From Blasia pusilla (lineage: Eukaryota; Marchantiophyta; Marchantiopsida; Blasiales), in assembly GCA_050084515.1 (NCBI GenBank), contig CM114272.1, forward strand, positions 60,140,001 through 60,204,000: 64,000 nucleotides of DNA. Direction: 5' to 3'. Shown one piece after another: positions 24,601 to 37,600 of the stretch. The position numbers and the translations under genes are program-made. How positions within the stretch are numbered: the stretch's first letter is position 1; each line of letters begins with the position of its first letter. The notes below the pieces were generated by a model. It was not told the origin of the DNA and made no database searches. It saw nothing but the letters and a program-made list of their open reading frames with translations.

Positions 24601-25215
24601 GTTTGTTCGATATATGATCTGTGGCTGATAGCCAATCATAGGCTTCGCAGCGGAATCTAGTTGTGCCCCAGATGTTTGGCTTCAAAGTCCAGTGCGCTTC
24701 GTCTCCAATCGTCGTCTTTCGAGCTGCAGAGCACCTTAACTGGTCGCATTGTAACAGTGTGCGGCCCTTAGAGAGCCCATTTGACCGGTAGGAAGAGAGA
24801 TGGTGAATGGAGACTAATGAGTGGAGTCCACGTAGATTCGTTAGATGTGCAGAACAGAAAACATCAATTACTTGTACAGCTGATGAGATTGTGTGCATTT
24901 CCTCAAGCTTCACGTTAACGCATCGACTAGATCGCAGCTCATGTCAAGCAGACATTTGCGAATTTGCGATTGCTTCTAGTGCAAACTTCTTGACAGCAGT
25001 GATCCACGAAAATCTGAGTTTCTGCTTGCACTTCCGTACATGAACGTACATTTAACAAGAGTGAAGAAGGAATGGGAGCACGCCGCGTAAACATAGAGAA
25101 GACCGGCATTCTTTGTAAGCGGTTCCGAATGTGTTTTATCTCATTGAAATCCATATCCATCCTCGGGCGTAAGAATAGAGATAAGAAAATTGAATTAATA
25201 ATATTAATAATTAAT
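21664..25215. other. low-copy intergenic region, no gene recognised
   Basis: Balanced base composition like the GDSL island. Many short ORFs (60-134 codons) occur on both strands with no initiator context, domain or splice pattern that I could support. A run of three gagattt units lies at about 22781-22802, and variant copies of a ctgatctcc-gattt segment lie at 22380-22580. It could hide non-coding RNA or gene remnants, but nothing positive is visible. Confidence 0.5.
23030..23071. repeat. 42-bp near-perfect hairpin
   Basis: gtcttccatcgac at 23030 pairs with gtcgatggaagac ending at 23071. The pairing continues inward through atacct/aggtat with one mismatch and a 2-nt loop. Confidence 0.9.
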
Positions 25216-26598
25216 TAATGGACAATATGTCTCCTCATATCAACAAGTCTTGAGTTTAGGGTCCCAACCCCGTGCCTTCGCTTTTGAGGGAGTCCTTCTT
25301 TCCTAACTCACCATTCACACTTCTTCACCAAACTTGGTTATAGTTAACTTACAATTAATTTTAGTTTCTATGGTTGTTTCCATTTTTTTTGTTATCTATA
25401 TTAACATAGTATGTACAATGAAGTAAAATAATAATACACTTCCTATTCTGATTTTGAAGTGAGTATTTGGGTGTTTATTGGGAGATTTGGTACTTTCCAA
25501 TAATTGGAGAAGTGGAGATTATTTTCAGTGGGGTGTTTATGAACGGGATTACTTCTCCTCTTTAAAAAAGAAGATCAATACAGAGACCAAAAAATCATTT
25601 GGGACATATTAAGGGCCTTGGGACCAAAAAAATACCCTTTTTGTGCGTAGCTTGGGCATGAAACTAGTTACTTTAAATAATATGTATGAAGTTTTGGAAG
25701 AATGACCGGAGCCTCCCCTTAATGTAGTTGAATTTCATGTTTGGTCCATCTTCTTGTTATCCAAAGATGGAATGGTGCAAGAAATAAATTGGGTCACATT
25801 TCTTTAATATTATTGTGAAGATTAGGGGTTAATTCATGTGAAAGTTTTTATGAAAGACCCATTTATTTTTCTCAAATGCCAAAATTAGTTTTCTTAAATT
25901 TTTGTACTATCACTTGCATTTATCTGTTTGGGTGGCAAGTTGCGAGGAAGGGTTGGCGGGGGCACATGATGTGAGCAGACTCAAGACCAGTTGAAGGTGC
26001 AAGATCCCCACCCGAGGGCAAATCGCAAGAAACATTTCCCACATAGACAAATTCTTACCTAGGACGGACATAAGTCTTCAGACAAAATCTTTGTTCGACT
26101 GCACCCTTGATTTTTCCAGATGCAAATTTTATTCTTGGACTTTTTTTCTCAGTAAGATTTTCTTACAAAATTTCTTTCATTTTTTTCTAAATTACTTTTG
26201 GAATAGAAGAAATTTTGCATGTGATATTTTCAAGTGGAAACAATTGCTTCAATTTTTACATTAAGAATTACTCATATGTGACTCTTTTCTTTTCGAAATT
26301 TTAAAATTAATTCTCTCAAATTCCATCATTAAGAGTTACTTTCATGTATTTTTTTTATGAAAATTAAAAAATATTCTCTCATTTTTTTATAATGGCTTAC
26401 TCACACAATGTTTGTCATTAATCCATTTTTGAATCATTAAAAAAATGTAAGATGTAAGAAATTTTGTGTCTTGCATGAATCATTAAATTGGTCACCTATA
26501 CTTCAAGGGCATTTTCCCTTTTCAAATGGAAGTCAAATTATATAACTCATAGCAAAAGCTTCAAATATGTCATTTTTTTGTGATTCTAATTTTTTTAT
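25216..26598 (+). repeat. dispersed AT-rich repeat, copy 1
   Basis: Near-identical to 63336-64000 from ggacaatatgtctcctcat through about 25800, and again at 26525-26598 (tggaagtcaaattatataac). The other copy lacks the roughly 720 bp between. A Helitron-like end (gtgcgtagcttgggcatgaaa, then ctag at 25664-25667) lies inside. There is no ORF above background. It is probably a nested non-autonomous element. The class is not certain. Confidence 0.8.
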
Positions 26599-28575
26599 TT
26601 TGCTCGATGAATTTTCTCATAAGCTTGTGGAGATGTTCATTTTAAACAAGTCCACAAATTTGCATTAGGATTCATGCATAAGGGTATGTCTATTAGCTAG
26701 ATACCTTGAAAGTGAAGTCATAAATGGATATAGTACTATGATGCATGTAATCAACTTGGATGTGGACCCTAGACAGATCTAGTACTACTATGGACACATG
26801 GAATTAAGTTTTCATGTATAGCTAGACTTAGGGTTGTGATTAGGGCTCACCGAATATTGGGGATCAATGTTTTAGACTCCTTCCTCTAGGGTTTGGTAGA
26901 AGCTAGGAATCTAGGATGATAGAGTTAGGAATCCCTTCTTAGAGAGGATGCTTTTGACTTGACAATGTTATGTATAATTGTGATTGGAGCTTTTTGTGTG
27001 ATGTTCATTCCAAGTTTACTTGAGAAAGATATATCTAAACAACTCAATAATCCCCTATCTTGTCGATGTAATAGATAGCTAGACCTCTAATTTTCATGAC
27101 ACATAACCTATCATGCACCAACACAAAACGTTATAATTCTAGTATACTCACACTAGGATGAAAACACGTTGGAGTCTCATGAGTGAGGCATGAGTTGCAA
27201 AAGCAAGACGTGAGCGTGTAATATTAGTAATTTTTTGTTTCACATTATTTTCTTTGAATTATATATTAGTTTTTCAAGTATTTTTTATTTCTCAGGTTTC
27301 ATATAATTACTTTATTTATATTTTTATGATAGAATATTTTTTTGATTTGCAAACACCTTTCCGTTTGACACATGGCAACTTGACAATAAGAAAAAGTTTC
27401 ACATACTACGGGCAGTGAAAAACAAAATTGAATTTATGTGCAGTATCATTAATTTTTTCTCATAAAAAAAAATATTCCCCATGCATCGTAGAAGCATCTT
27501 ACTAGTGAAAAAGAAAAAACCAACCAATCTGAATTATTATATGTTTTTTTTATTTGCAAACACCTCTTTTTTTACATGTAGAAATCCCGTAACAAAAAAT
27601 ATTTTGTGTCCAACATGACTTATCCTTTATGTGGTGCTAGTTTCATAATTCAAAATAAAATTAATCATAAAAATTAATTTATTGTGCTTCATTTGTAGAT
27701 TGCTTGGCATAATCATGCGTCTAGGATTACGGAGATTAGGCAAGCGTACACGGTCCTAACTAAACTAGCACCATTAAGGGCATTAGATTTGGCTGAGACG
27801 CTCCAATAAATGCCACATGTGAAGCCTTTATGTTTTTAAATTTTTATTCTACTAATCCAATAAAAATAATATTTTTGTAATTATATTTAAAAAAATTAAG
27901 ATATTTTTTATTTTAAATTTTAATTTCTAAGGAATAAATTTTGAGTCTCTTTCACGTTCAATTGAGTTGCCATTTTGAAAATTTTAAATTTTAAATTTCA
28001 AGTTAATCTTGGAAGGGAATTTATAAATTATTTTGGAAAAAAAAGAAAAAAGAAAATAATCTGAGAATGAAAATATTTTTATTCTTCATAAGGATGCAAA
28101 TGATTTGAATTTGATTTTTTCTTAAATCTTACTTTTACTTTGAGGGATTTCTAATGAATATTTTGGAAGAAAATTTGGATTAAAATAAGTGATTTTATTT
28201 TATTAATTGAGAGATGAAGGTAAAAAAATAATGAAAAAAAATTATTCTAAATTAATAATGGAAAATATATAAATTTTTAAAGTAAAATTTATGATTTCAT
28301 GATTATTCATGTATTCAAGCGGAATTTTATCTTTCCTATTTATTAGTCAAATCTAAAATGCAAAAAAGTACTAGTTAGTAAAGGTTTTAGTGGGGGTTAG
28401 TAAAAGTTTTTAATAGGGTTTCAAGTTAATTTTGTGAATAAACCGAAGGAGATTAGACCTAATTTGAAAATATGCCGAAAGACAATGGAGGGACCTATAA
28501 CCCGTCTCACAAAAATTTCATCCACACGAAGAAAATTGGACGAGACAATATACTCTATGGATACAATTACATGTA
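26599..28575. other. AT-rich DNA with a Helitron-like 3' end, no gene
   Basis: No coding signal. A Helitron-type terminus occurs at 27481-27505 on the + strand (atgc-gcat stem, then catcttactag), similar to the end at 15980-16002. The 5' start of that element is not resolved. Confidence 0.45.
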
Positions 28576-28723
28576 CTAGTATTAGTTACGCTCAGTGAGG
28601 CACGGTCCTATAACTTGATGTAGTTATATGCCTGCATGGATTTGTAAAAAAATAGATATGGGGTGTTTTAAATTCCTTAACTCTAAAAGACACCATTTCA
28701 AAACACCTCCTCAATAGTATAGA
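28576..28723 (-). mobile_element. 148-bp mini-Helitron
   Basis: On the minus strand it begins tctatactattgaggaggtg and ends accgtgcctcactgagcgtaactaa-type sequence closing on ctag (28576-28579), followed by t. This fits TC...CTRR-T. It directly abuts the 3' ctag of the longer element at 28724 upward. It is too short to code for anything. Confidence 0.5.
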
Positions 28724-29480
28724 CTAGTAAGGTATCCTTGCAATGCACAAAAAATTAAAAAATGTTTGAAGAATTTTAGTTAGTGAGGGGATTAATGATG
28801 CTGCACACAAATTCAGTTTTTTTCTTCCTACCCAAAACATTTGAAACATTGTTTTCCAGTCCAATTATCACATTTCAATAGGGCCTCAAAGAACGGATGT
28901 CAATAATAGTTTCTTTTAATTATGTTTAAATTTTGAAAAAATAAATAAATTTAAATATGATTTCTACTTTTTTAAATCTTAAAAGAGTAAGAAAATTTCA
29001 CCTTTAAATAACACCCATCTCCCCTAAATAATTTCACTCTTCCGTAAAAGCTCAAATAACTATTCTTCCCCTTCCACTCTTCCCACCAAAGTAACGTTCA
29101 CAAACTTTAGCTAAGGTTGATTGACGAAATCATTTTCCTGTTCCATTCAAATTCATTTTCTTTTCCCAAAATATCACATGTGAACTAATGCGATTTAAAC
29201 AAAATCCACTCCTTCTCCATTAAATTTTTATTTCCTTTTTCCATCAAATATGAATTGAGATAAAAATTCAAAAACTTTGGTTATTTATCATAATTAGTAT
29301 ATTTTATTAATATTTATAATCACCCATTATAATAGTAAATTAATTATTAATTTATTAATATATATTTCACTCAAATTCCTATTCATTTTCTTTGTCCTTA
29401 TCTATCTCTACCCATCTAATAGGGCTAAAGCAACAAAATTCAAAATGTTGCCTATTTTGTCTTACTATCTTGTATATGAG
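28724..29480 (-). mobile_element. Helitron-like AT-rich element, inverted copy of the 15.2-16.0 kb element
   Basis: Read on the minus strand, 29460-28960 matches 15230-15760 (a gattagatgggtag-type word, a ggtgattataaa-type word, a ccaccaaaataacgtt-type word), and the 3' end (aatgcattgcaaggataccttactag) at 28724 matches the end at 16002. No gene. The 5' limit is approximate. Confidence 0.6.
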
Positions 29481-30178
29481 GTCGCCAATTAGTATATAGA
29501 CAAGCGACACATTTATTTTTACCTCCCCTAATTCTTATAATTTTTACTCTCATCTTAATATTATTATTGGAGAATACCCTTTTATTTTGCAAATATCTCA
29601 AAAAATAAGATTATTTATTTATTTCAAACAATAAGATCATTTTTTTTTAACCAATAGGATAGGATTGTTCAAAATAGATTAAAAAATTTTAATCAAATTA
29701 CAAAACACTCCCGTCTTGATATGTCACAGACTTAAAAATTAAAGGTGAATGGAGATAAAATATGCTTAGAAATTTTTTTCGTCACCTCACCCTAATTGAT
29801 TCAAAAGGCTAATGATTTCATTGATTTAAAGTGTAAAAAGAAAAAATTGTAAAATGGAAAGACATTTGATTTTAAAAAAACTAAAATGGCCACATATAAC
29901 TACTGCCACATATGCAGAATCACAGTAGTTATAGTGTTGGAATGGAAATGATGGTGTACTCTTGAATTTCTTGGAAATCTTCAAGCCTACATATTGAGGA
30001 TTAAATGCACGTATATTGAAGCATATTATGAACCCACAAAACTACTAGACACTACTAGAGCATAGATGGCCATTCATAGCTTGATTCAGAGCTTGTTATT
30101 ACGGAAATGGCATTCAATTGCGGTCTTCGATTGTTCCATATAGAACCAATCCACAAGGATCCAACCCACGAGTCATAA
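29481..30178. other. AT-rich spacer, no gene seen
   Basis: No ORF with a domain. The 86-codon minus-strand ORF at 30055-30315 overlaps the mini-Helitron and looks fortuitous. Confidence 0.5.
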
Positions 30179-30320
30179 TCTATATAATTAAAAGAGGAAG
30201 TGGTTTGAGGAAACTCTCCTATGGTGTCGATACGTGTCACTTTGAATGTGGCAATTAAAATTAAAAAGAGATTATAAAAAAATTTAAGTATAACCCGTGC
30301 ATAGCGAGGGCACAAGCTAG
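30179..30320 (+). mobile_element. 142-bp mini-Helitron
   Basis: tctatataattaaaagagg starts right after an A at 30178. The 3' end is acccgtgcatagcgagggca, then caag and ctag at 30317-30320, then T. The A|TC...CTRR|T arrangement is the Helitron insertion signature. The terminal stem is imperfect. Confidence 0.65.
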
Positions 30321-32117
30321 TCTTATTTGTGATTTTCTTCTCCTCTCCAAGGGTTCTGGCTACTTAAAAAGTCTAACCCTAGAAGTTGTAGAATACAAAT
30401 TATTATGGAAATTCTTCTCCAAGTAACTTGATGTGAGTTTTCATCCTATCAAAATTTTGTCCTTTCATAATCCATTACTCTCCCATGTTAGTATTAATTA
30501 ATTTCTCTGTTCTTTTCTAGCCATACTTTGCTTGTTGTGTTAATTTCTGGCAATCAACGTAGCAGACCCGGAGTTTCTTTAATATCAATCTTATTTAAAC
30601 CCTCTTTAAAAATCCAAACCAGTTCTCCATACTCACTCGAGAAGAGCCCGAGATAGACAATAAATAGGGGATGTGAAAGATTACCCCCGATATAATTGCC
30701 CGAGTGAGGATGTTAGGCTCGAGACTAGCCCCTATTTGATTCCGGAAGAAGAGGGGGCGGTAGGTTTACAGCATGACGTATTGAAGAGTCCGGAATTGCA
30801 GACCTTCATATGTTTGACCAAGAAATGCAAGGAGAGAGGAAGAGCTAGGAATTCCTAGTTTCCCAGGAGCACCAAAACCGGGAGGCAAGGAGCTACCTGT
30901 TTATGAGGCGGCAAAAACTCCGCTGGACCCGTTCAGGGTGTCAAAGATCCCCCTATCTGGGAGGTCTTTGACACCCCCTAATAAGCGTATGCGTCATTGA
31001 TGGGGGTTACAAATAATGCTAGCTCATTAAATTTGAGAATTTCAAATTTTAATATTCCCTATGAAAAACCGGTTTGATTCCATCAAGTACTTTATATTTC
31101 GTATCTCAAAACTGGTTTGGAATCCGGAATTACCGTTTTCGATTGGACATTCCAGGAAATGTACTAGGTCCCGCGAAAAGAACTACTTGAACCATGCTAT
31201 GCGCTCCTCTTATTGGAAGGTGAAGGATCGCTAGGGGACCTACATCTAGAGAATATTCCTACGTTCGTAGAAACAAGTGTGCAGCCAGAATTAGTGAGAT
31301 TTATGTACGAGGGAAATATAATGGGAATTTATGTGTAACAAAAGGAAAGTACCCGTGTACAAGTATTAGTGTCGGCTGTCTTTAGTGAATTTTTTGGAGG
31401 GTGTATTTGTAAAGTGGGGTAATGAATGATACTTGTAGGTTTGGCTGTGAACATTTGTATAAGTATTAGTGTCTCTTGTTTCTAGCAAATTTTCTGGATG
31501 ATGCGTGTAATGATAATATTTTATGTGAAAAATTACAAGATGGGGAAGTTTAGGGGAAATGCTATGATATAAATCTGTTATGAAGTTTAAAGTAGGAGAA
31601 AACATGACATGAAAATGTGTTAAGCTTCAGAGTTCACAAGGATGTTAAAACATGACATAGTGGCTGCTATGAATCCGTGAATTATGAGATATAGAGGCAC
31701 TAAAAATATGCGGAGGAGTAGTGTGCATTGAAACTGCAAGTAGTAAATGAATAGAAGAGTGAGTGACAACATAGTACATGATAATGAAAAGTGACAAGGA
31801 AAAACATGGCATAACACGGAGGATGTAAATGATAGAAAGATGCATTGTTGTTAACGATAGTCACTTTAGCAATGGGAGTAAAAAAAGCTTGTAGCTGCAA
31901 AAAAATTCCAGCATCTACTATTGATAGGAAACTAAGAAGTAGTTGTAACCAACCTCTCCACCTGTAGTAGTGGACGTAAAAATAGGAGGCAACTGGAAGA
32001 TAAGTTCACATGTACTTTCTGTGGTAAAAAATCAACTAACATGAACAACATCGACATGTACTAAAGAAGTGCGGCATTCCTAAACATCAAGAATGATACT
32101 ACACGACAAAGTAGTGC
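30321..32117. other. no gene recognised; contains a hairpin and a short duplication
   Basis: gggtgtcaaaga at 30936 pairs perfectly with tctttgacaccc ending at 30976. A segment around gtattagtgtc repeats at about 31360 and 31460. The ORF at 30673-30858 (61 codons) has no recognisable domain. The part above about 31 kb may be the 3' flank of the minus-strand Helitron. Confidence 0.45.
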
Positions 32118-32420
32118 TCATGTGTATTTCCGGAGTAGTGACTCTATTAGGGAGACTTGTAGCTGTAACTTGGCATCACCATCTACAAAAAAGGTAGTAT
32201 GTTTGAGGAAATCTTTGAAGTGGAAAGTAGCGTCCTCCAAATTCTGTTTATACTGAGCATTTTGTAGCTCAATACATGATGTTCTATCTGATAGGGAAGC
32301 TAACTGTCCCGATAGCCTAGACACACGAGCCTTCATGGTATCGTTCTGAACGTGAAGCTCATCTATCTTGCTAAGCACATTCTTGTACACTTGGAGTGAT
32401 TGGTGAGGAGTGATCTTCAA
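32118..32420 (-). CDS. unidentified ORF, coiled-coil-like
   Basis: 100 codons on the same strand as the Helitron protein and downstream of it. The sequence is rich in Leu, Lys, Glu and Gln with heptad-like spacing (SKIDELHVQNDTMKARVSRL, then SGQLASLSDR), which suggests a coiled coil. I do not recognise a family. It could be an accessory ORF of the Helitron, a captured host fragment or chance. The open frame without stops and the amphipathic pattern favour real coding origin. Confidence 0.4.
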   Translation of the reverse strand: MKITPHQSLQVYKNVLSKIDELHVQNDTMKARVSRLSGQLASLSDRTSCIELQNAQYKQNLEDATFHFKDFLKHTTFFVDGDAKLQLQVSLIESLLRKYT

Positions 32421-33756
32421 GGATGCGTGGTTGTGGTAGCGAATGTTGATCTGAGCTTTTAATAGCTCGGTGACTCTGATTCTGATTGTAAGGTGGCCTC
32501 CTGGTCAGCATCTGCAAAATCGAGAGGTGGAATTGTTAGTAAAAGTAAATGATGTCAGGAGACAACGAAAGCAAAGTGTGAAGGCAAACGAAATGAAGTG
32601 GTAAAACAAATCAGTTGTAGGAAAATGTTGGGTGTAAGAAAGAGATAGTTGTGGAATCTTAGAGTGAAGAGCATGAACAATAGAAGTGATTGATTTTCTT
32701 AGAGAATACAGTATATGAAATAATAATGTATGAAATGATGTGGAAGAAACAGATACACAAAACAAAAATAGGCAGGCTCTACCTATTGTAAGACAGTATG
32801 GAAACAAAAGTAGTGGATTGAAACTTAATCATTTGACATGAAAATATGAATGAATTGGAACGTTGGTACAATACTTAATCATTGGATGCCATAGTGAACT
32901 AAGATAAGTGAAAGTGAAGGAGTGAAGTGAATGTAGTCTATTGAGTGAAGTAATTACAGAGTTAAGAATACATGCAAGCAGTCACCACTGAAATCACTCA
33001 AGTAAGTATGGTAGACTGATAAGAAGAAATTAGTGTTGGTTAATATTATGGATCATCAAATTTAAACACAGATGATAAGCCAAAGTGTCAAAAGTACATA
33101 ACCATTATAGTGTATGCCGAGAGCAAGCAGATGTGTGCATGAGTGTCATTTGAAACAGCCTAAAAGTGAGAGCGGCTAAGGAGATGTCTAAATTATAGAG
33201 AATTATCACTCAACAACATGAGAATCCTCCATAAAGTCCCCTGACACATAGTGATGTAAAATGCCTATGAAAGACTAGTACACGTCACGTGGCTAAAATC
33301 TGCAAAAGCAAATATGAAGAGGAAGACTGTATTAGAACTAGGATGTAAGAATTACTAAAATTTTGGTAAAGCCTTGAAAGCGGGAATAATTGTTATGTAG
33401 AATAGTCGTAAACATACCTTATTAGGCACATTTCTGCTTTCCTGGTGAATTCGCATGAGTTCATGGCTGGAAAGTATATAGGTCAATGACAACATCTGTG
33501 GAATTAACCTCTGATTTGATAAGTTCAAAATCAAGGAGGATAGGTACAATGTGGGGCTCATTAGTGGAAGGGGGCATGAAGTCAGGTAGCTCGCCGTTGG
33601 CATGAGCAAGTTTCATTGTAGATATGAGGTGACTAGCTTTTGTGGAAGTCACCCTTGGTTGCACCAAAATGGACAAGTCCTTTCTTAGGACGAACATGGA
33701 TGGACAAGTCTTGACATGTCCACTGACATGGGTTCAAAGAGGGGGGACCCAAACTT
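32421..33756. other. no clear gene; Helitron internal region
   Basis: ORFs of 78-100 codons on the minus strand (32505-32807, 33355-33697) lack domains. 33663-33745 begins the repeated ggacaagtcc-type sequence described separately. Confidence 0.4.
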
Positions 33757-33975
33757 TTAGTCCATGATGGAAGGGAAGGCAAGGATGAGAGGAGAAATGA
33801 GGGAGGAGGGAGTGGAGGTGGAGGGAGGAAGAAATGGGGGAGTATGGAACATGAAGGCAAGTAAGGGGAATGAGAAAGAAGGGAAAGGTGGGGCCCAAAC
33901 GGACAACTCCTTCCATAGGACGGAAATTAGTCCACGGACATGGACATGTCCACGGACACGGACTTTGTCCACATG
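33663..33975. repeat. paired ggacaagtcc-rich repeats around a purine-rich tract
   Basis: Two related segments of about 75 bp (33663-33745 and 33894-33975) contain ggacaa-tcc, aggacg and tggacatgtcca words, several of them self-complementary. Between them lies about 120 bp of almost pure purine on the + strand (about 33768-33890). Confidence 0.6.
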
Positions 33976-33989
33976 CAACCTTGAAGTCA

Positions 33990-34260
33990 GCTCTATGACC
34001 ATATGAAGAGGCATGTGGAACTCATGACAATGAGTACGTAGCTGGTCTACTCTCATGCCACTACATGCAATGCTGAATAGTCTATTGGCTTGAGAACGAG
34101 TCAAGGTTGTCTCCTTGAATTCAACTTGCAAGTGACGCAATGCCTCCTTTTGTATACTTGAGATATTACAGCAAAGAGTAGAAAGGTAAGAACATGTGGA
34201 ATTCAAGCAAAGAGAAGAAGGTATAAAAATATGTGGAATTCGAGGTGAGTGAGTGCTCAA
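33990..34260 (-). CDS. unidentified ORF segment in the Helitron
   Basis: Part of a 167-codon open frame (33757-34260). Its N-terminal portion has protein-like composition (KEALRHLQVEFKETTLTRSQ, then ANRLFSIACSGMRVDQLRTH), whereas the rest is translated purine-rich repeat. No family recognised. It lies on the Helitron strand, downstream of the helicase remnant. Possibly the end of a captured or accessory coding exon. Confidence 0.3.
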
Positions 34261-34689
34261 AGCTAATCAACTTACATAGTATAAACTATGTAGACGTTAC
34301 CAATGAAAAGATGTAAGTTACCTGTTGCAGGTGAGTTTTTATTGTGCAAACAAAATTTCTGATCCCATTCCTTCCCCTATGTGATGATAGCTTGGATCTT
34401 CCGACTTGTTACACCTCTCTCCCAAAAAGCATGAACTAGTCCTCGATTGTCACAAAATCACATCTGGTTTTCAATGGGTTGCACAAACTTTGGTGTGTAT
34501 GCATCAGGGATACTCTCAATATCATTGAGTATCATTGATATAAAGTCCATATAGTTTGAAGGTACTTGTGGGATGGTTAGAAACAAAAGATGAAATAATG
34601 TAGGAATGGAAGTGATTAAGTGGGAAGATGCTAACATGAGTGTTGGAAGAGCCAATGCTTGTATTCTGAGATAGTATGCTGAATTCACT

Positions 34690-37600
34690 CTTGTGCAGAA
34701 ACTTGGCTAGGTGTAGTGTGACCCGGCCGAGTGGCATGAGTGTCTGCATGTTGAAGGTGTTTAGAGACTAGCATGGACTGACCAAAGTGGATACTAGGCT
34801 CTTGTGCCCTTGATCTAGAGTTGGAGTTGCTAGATGCTATCCTTCCCAGGTAAAATGGGAAATAGAACTCCACAGGGCAACCTTAAGCAATCTGCCCAAA
34901 AGTGAGAAAGTCAGGCTGGTCTAGAGTTCCTAATATTTTCATTTGAAGTCAAGACCATGCACAAGAAAGCATTACATAAAGCAAGCCAGGTGCAAATACA
35001 TATTTAATTACTAGAAAACACTTGCTAAGAACTTTCAGTCCTTGGCTCTTATGAGTTGTTATAGCATAGCCAAGAGTGAGAGGGAAGGTTTTTTGTAGAA
35101 CCTTTTACCATAGCTGTATCTAAGAGAGCAAAAGGTTGTCCTTGTGATAGTTAATATCTTACCTGATGTGCTAATCCTAACTGAAATAGAGGTGAGCAAG
35201 TTGTCACGATCATTGTAGTTCAAGTTAGTAACAACAGCATGAGCACCATTTACGGCTTGGGATCTAATATCTATATTAGATGTCAACATCACAACACAAC
35301 CAATAGAAACAAAGGGCAGCTGGTGGAAGTTCTCATCTTCAAGCCACACTTTAAATTTTGGCAATGAAGGGGCATCAACTGCAACGTGGACAGGGATAAT
35401 TGACACATTGCCAAAAAAAATATCTTAAGCAAAGAATGTTGAAGACTTCGACATCAGAACGGTGAGTGCAGATTGTAGTGGTATCCTCAGTTATGAAATC
35501 TACTGCACCATCCTCTATAACAAAACATTCATCTAAGCAAGTAGATATTTCAATTGAAGTAGGCAACCTCTGCCTAATTATGTTGAGGAAAGCCAAGAAG
35601 AGGTCATTATCTGCATGCCTGATTGATGTTGATAACTGAAGTTTTGTGGCGGTATCTAGTAATGGGGAAGACAAGAGATGGCATGAACCACATATCTTAT
35701 GAGTGGTATGTTTACAAACTGGTGGCAGTTGTGCCATGTCACCCACTAATATTAGTATCTATTCATGAATGGACTATGGGAATATGAGTGTGGCGCTTGA
35801 TTTAATCTCATACATACAATCGGGGCTTTAGAATTTCTAGCATTTTTTATAGAATCTCTACATTATGTATTTTACTCCATAAGTGTTGGTTGGCATGATT
35901 AGTAAGGAGGATCTCAATATCAGAGTAGATACTAATTTGTCGTGCAAGCACTCATGAAGATAAGTTGATTTAGGTGAAGTAGAGCTAAGGAGTGTGGTTT
36001 TAGATGTGAAGTGAATACGTGAAGCAGAATTACATAGAAAAATTCCTTCCATTGATGAAGTGGATGGAACTCTATAAAGCGTACTAGGCGGTCTGACTTA
36101 CAGATTGCGTTACCCAAGGAGTCAATGCCCACAAGTAAACCAAGGGTTCGTTTTGGTATTGTCTTGTACAACTAATGTTTTGACCAATATTCAGCGAAAG
36201 TAAGAGTCTCAAGGGAAGCCGGCCTAGCACAATAGAGCTCCATAGGGTGCATACAAGGTACAAATATAAGCTTGTAAAGAGATGTACGATGTGATGGTGG
36301 GCTAGAGTCACTGTATCTAATATAGTGAGATCTGAAAATAATTGGTATCTGCATTGATGATAATGATGCTTCAGTGGAACAAATAGACCAATTCAGTACA
36401 AGTCCTGAAAGAAGTTTAAGTCTGACCTCATCTACGCTTTCAAGTCCCAAGCAGCGAGGTGGCTCAATATCAATATCTAAGGAACCAGTCGGTGTTGGTG
36501 ACCTTCTGGATATTCATGTGGGTACCCCACAATAACAAGATAAGGGGATGATAGGGAATGACATTGGGGTGTGAATGTGACGGCCTAAAGTAAGTCCAAT
36601 GCATGGACTTGGGATCAATGGAGGGAATAGTATCCATGTTCACTTCAGCAAGGAATCCTAGACAAAAATAAGGCCATTGGCCTTGCTTTTTCCTGATAAC
36701 AGACACTCCTTCTTTGCATCTATGTAATTGCTTTGTAGTAACAAGGTTATGGAGAAGTGAGTCACAAGATTGTTGTGGATGGTTGGGTACAAGACTGATA
36801 GGATCTGGAATGTAAGCACAAATTTCTGATGTAATCTTATCGATGTCATCATTGTGCACCCAAAAAATAATGTGGCAATATAAGCTGCCTCTGCCTTGAA
36901 GTTCATACGTGATGACATAGTCCTAATAATTGAGGTCCAAAGAATATATAGGTAGCGAGTAAGGTATGTATTCTTGTATGAAAAAGTTGTGCACACTCAG
37001 CTCCATCACGCCAGGTGAATTCTAGATTGAATTTTTGGAGGATGGTTTCTATGTGTGCTATCTCAGGCCATCGTGTGGCGGAGACTTCATCAGTGGTAAG
37101 AGTAAGAAAGAAGTGTGGCATACCCCACTTATGGAAAATGGATTTTAGGTCTTTTAGGTGTTACCTATGCCATCCCAGGCTACCAGGTATCTGTGGACTA
37201 AGTGAGTGTTTAGATAGATGGTGGTACAAGTCCTCCTCACAAAGTTGAGGCTTCTCCTTCCTTAGCCTATCTAGGTCCTTATTGAGAATGAAGGAACGAG
37301 ATGTGGAACATATTGATATTGAGTGTCGTAAACAGTACATAACTAAGATGTATAGTTTGTACAAGGAAAATGGGTTGAATATTTTTTTTGATCTCAATCG
37401 CATATAATCTAAGAATGAGCCGATACCAAGAAAGTAACCTTTTAAACATGGGAAAAGAAAAGGGATTATTCTCGTTTCTATCGTAAGTCGTTTATCAATG
37501 GATGCACCTATGGAATTTGTCAAGAAGTGCTCTATACGATTGGCTTCTTTTCTGAAAAATATACATCCATTATAAAAAAATTCTGAGGATTTCCTAGCTC

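Noticed and set aside
22093-25160. Cluster of ORFs of 70-134 codons downstream of the GDSL gene
   Set aside because: They overlap on both strands without codon pattern, domain or intron logic. I could not support any as a gene.
33633-34006. Pro/Leu-rich and Glu/Gly-rich ORFs on both strands
   Set aside because: They are translations of the purine-rich tract and its complement.
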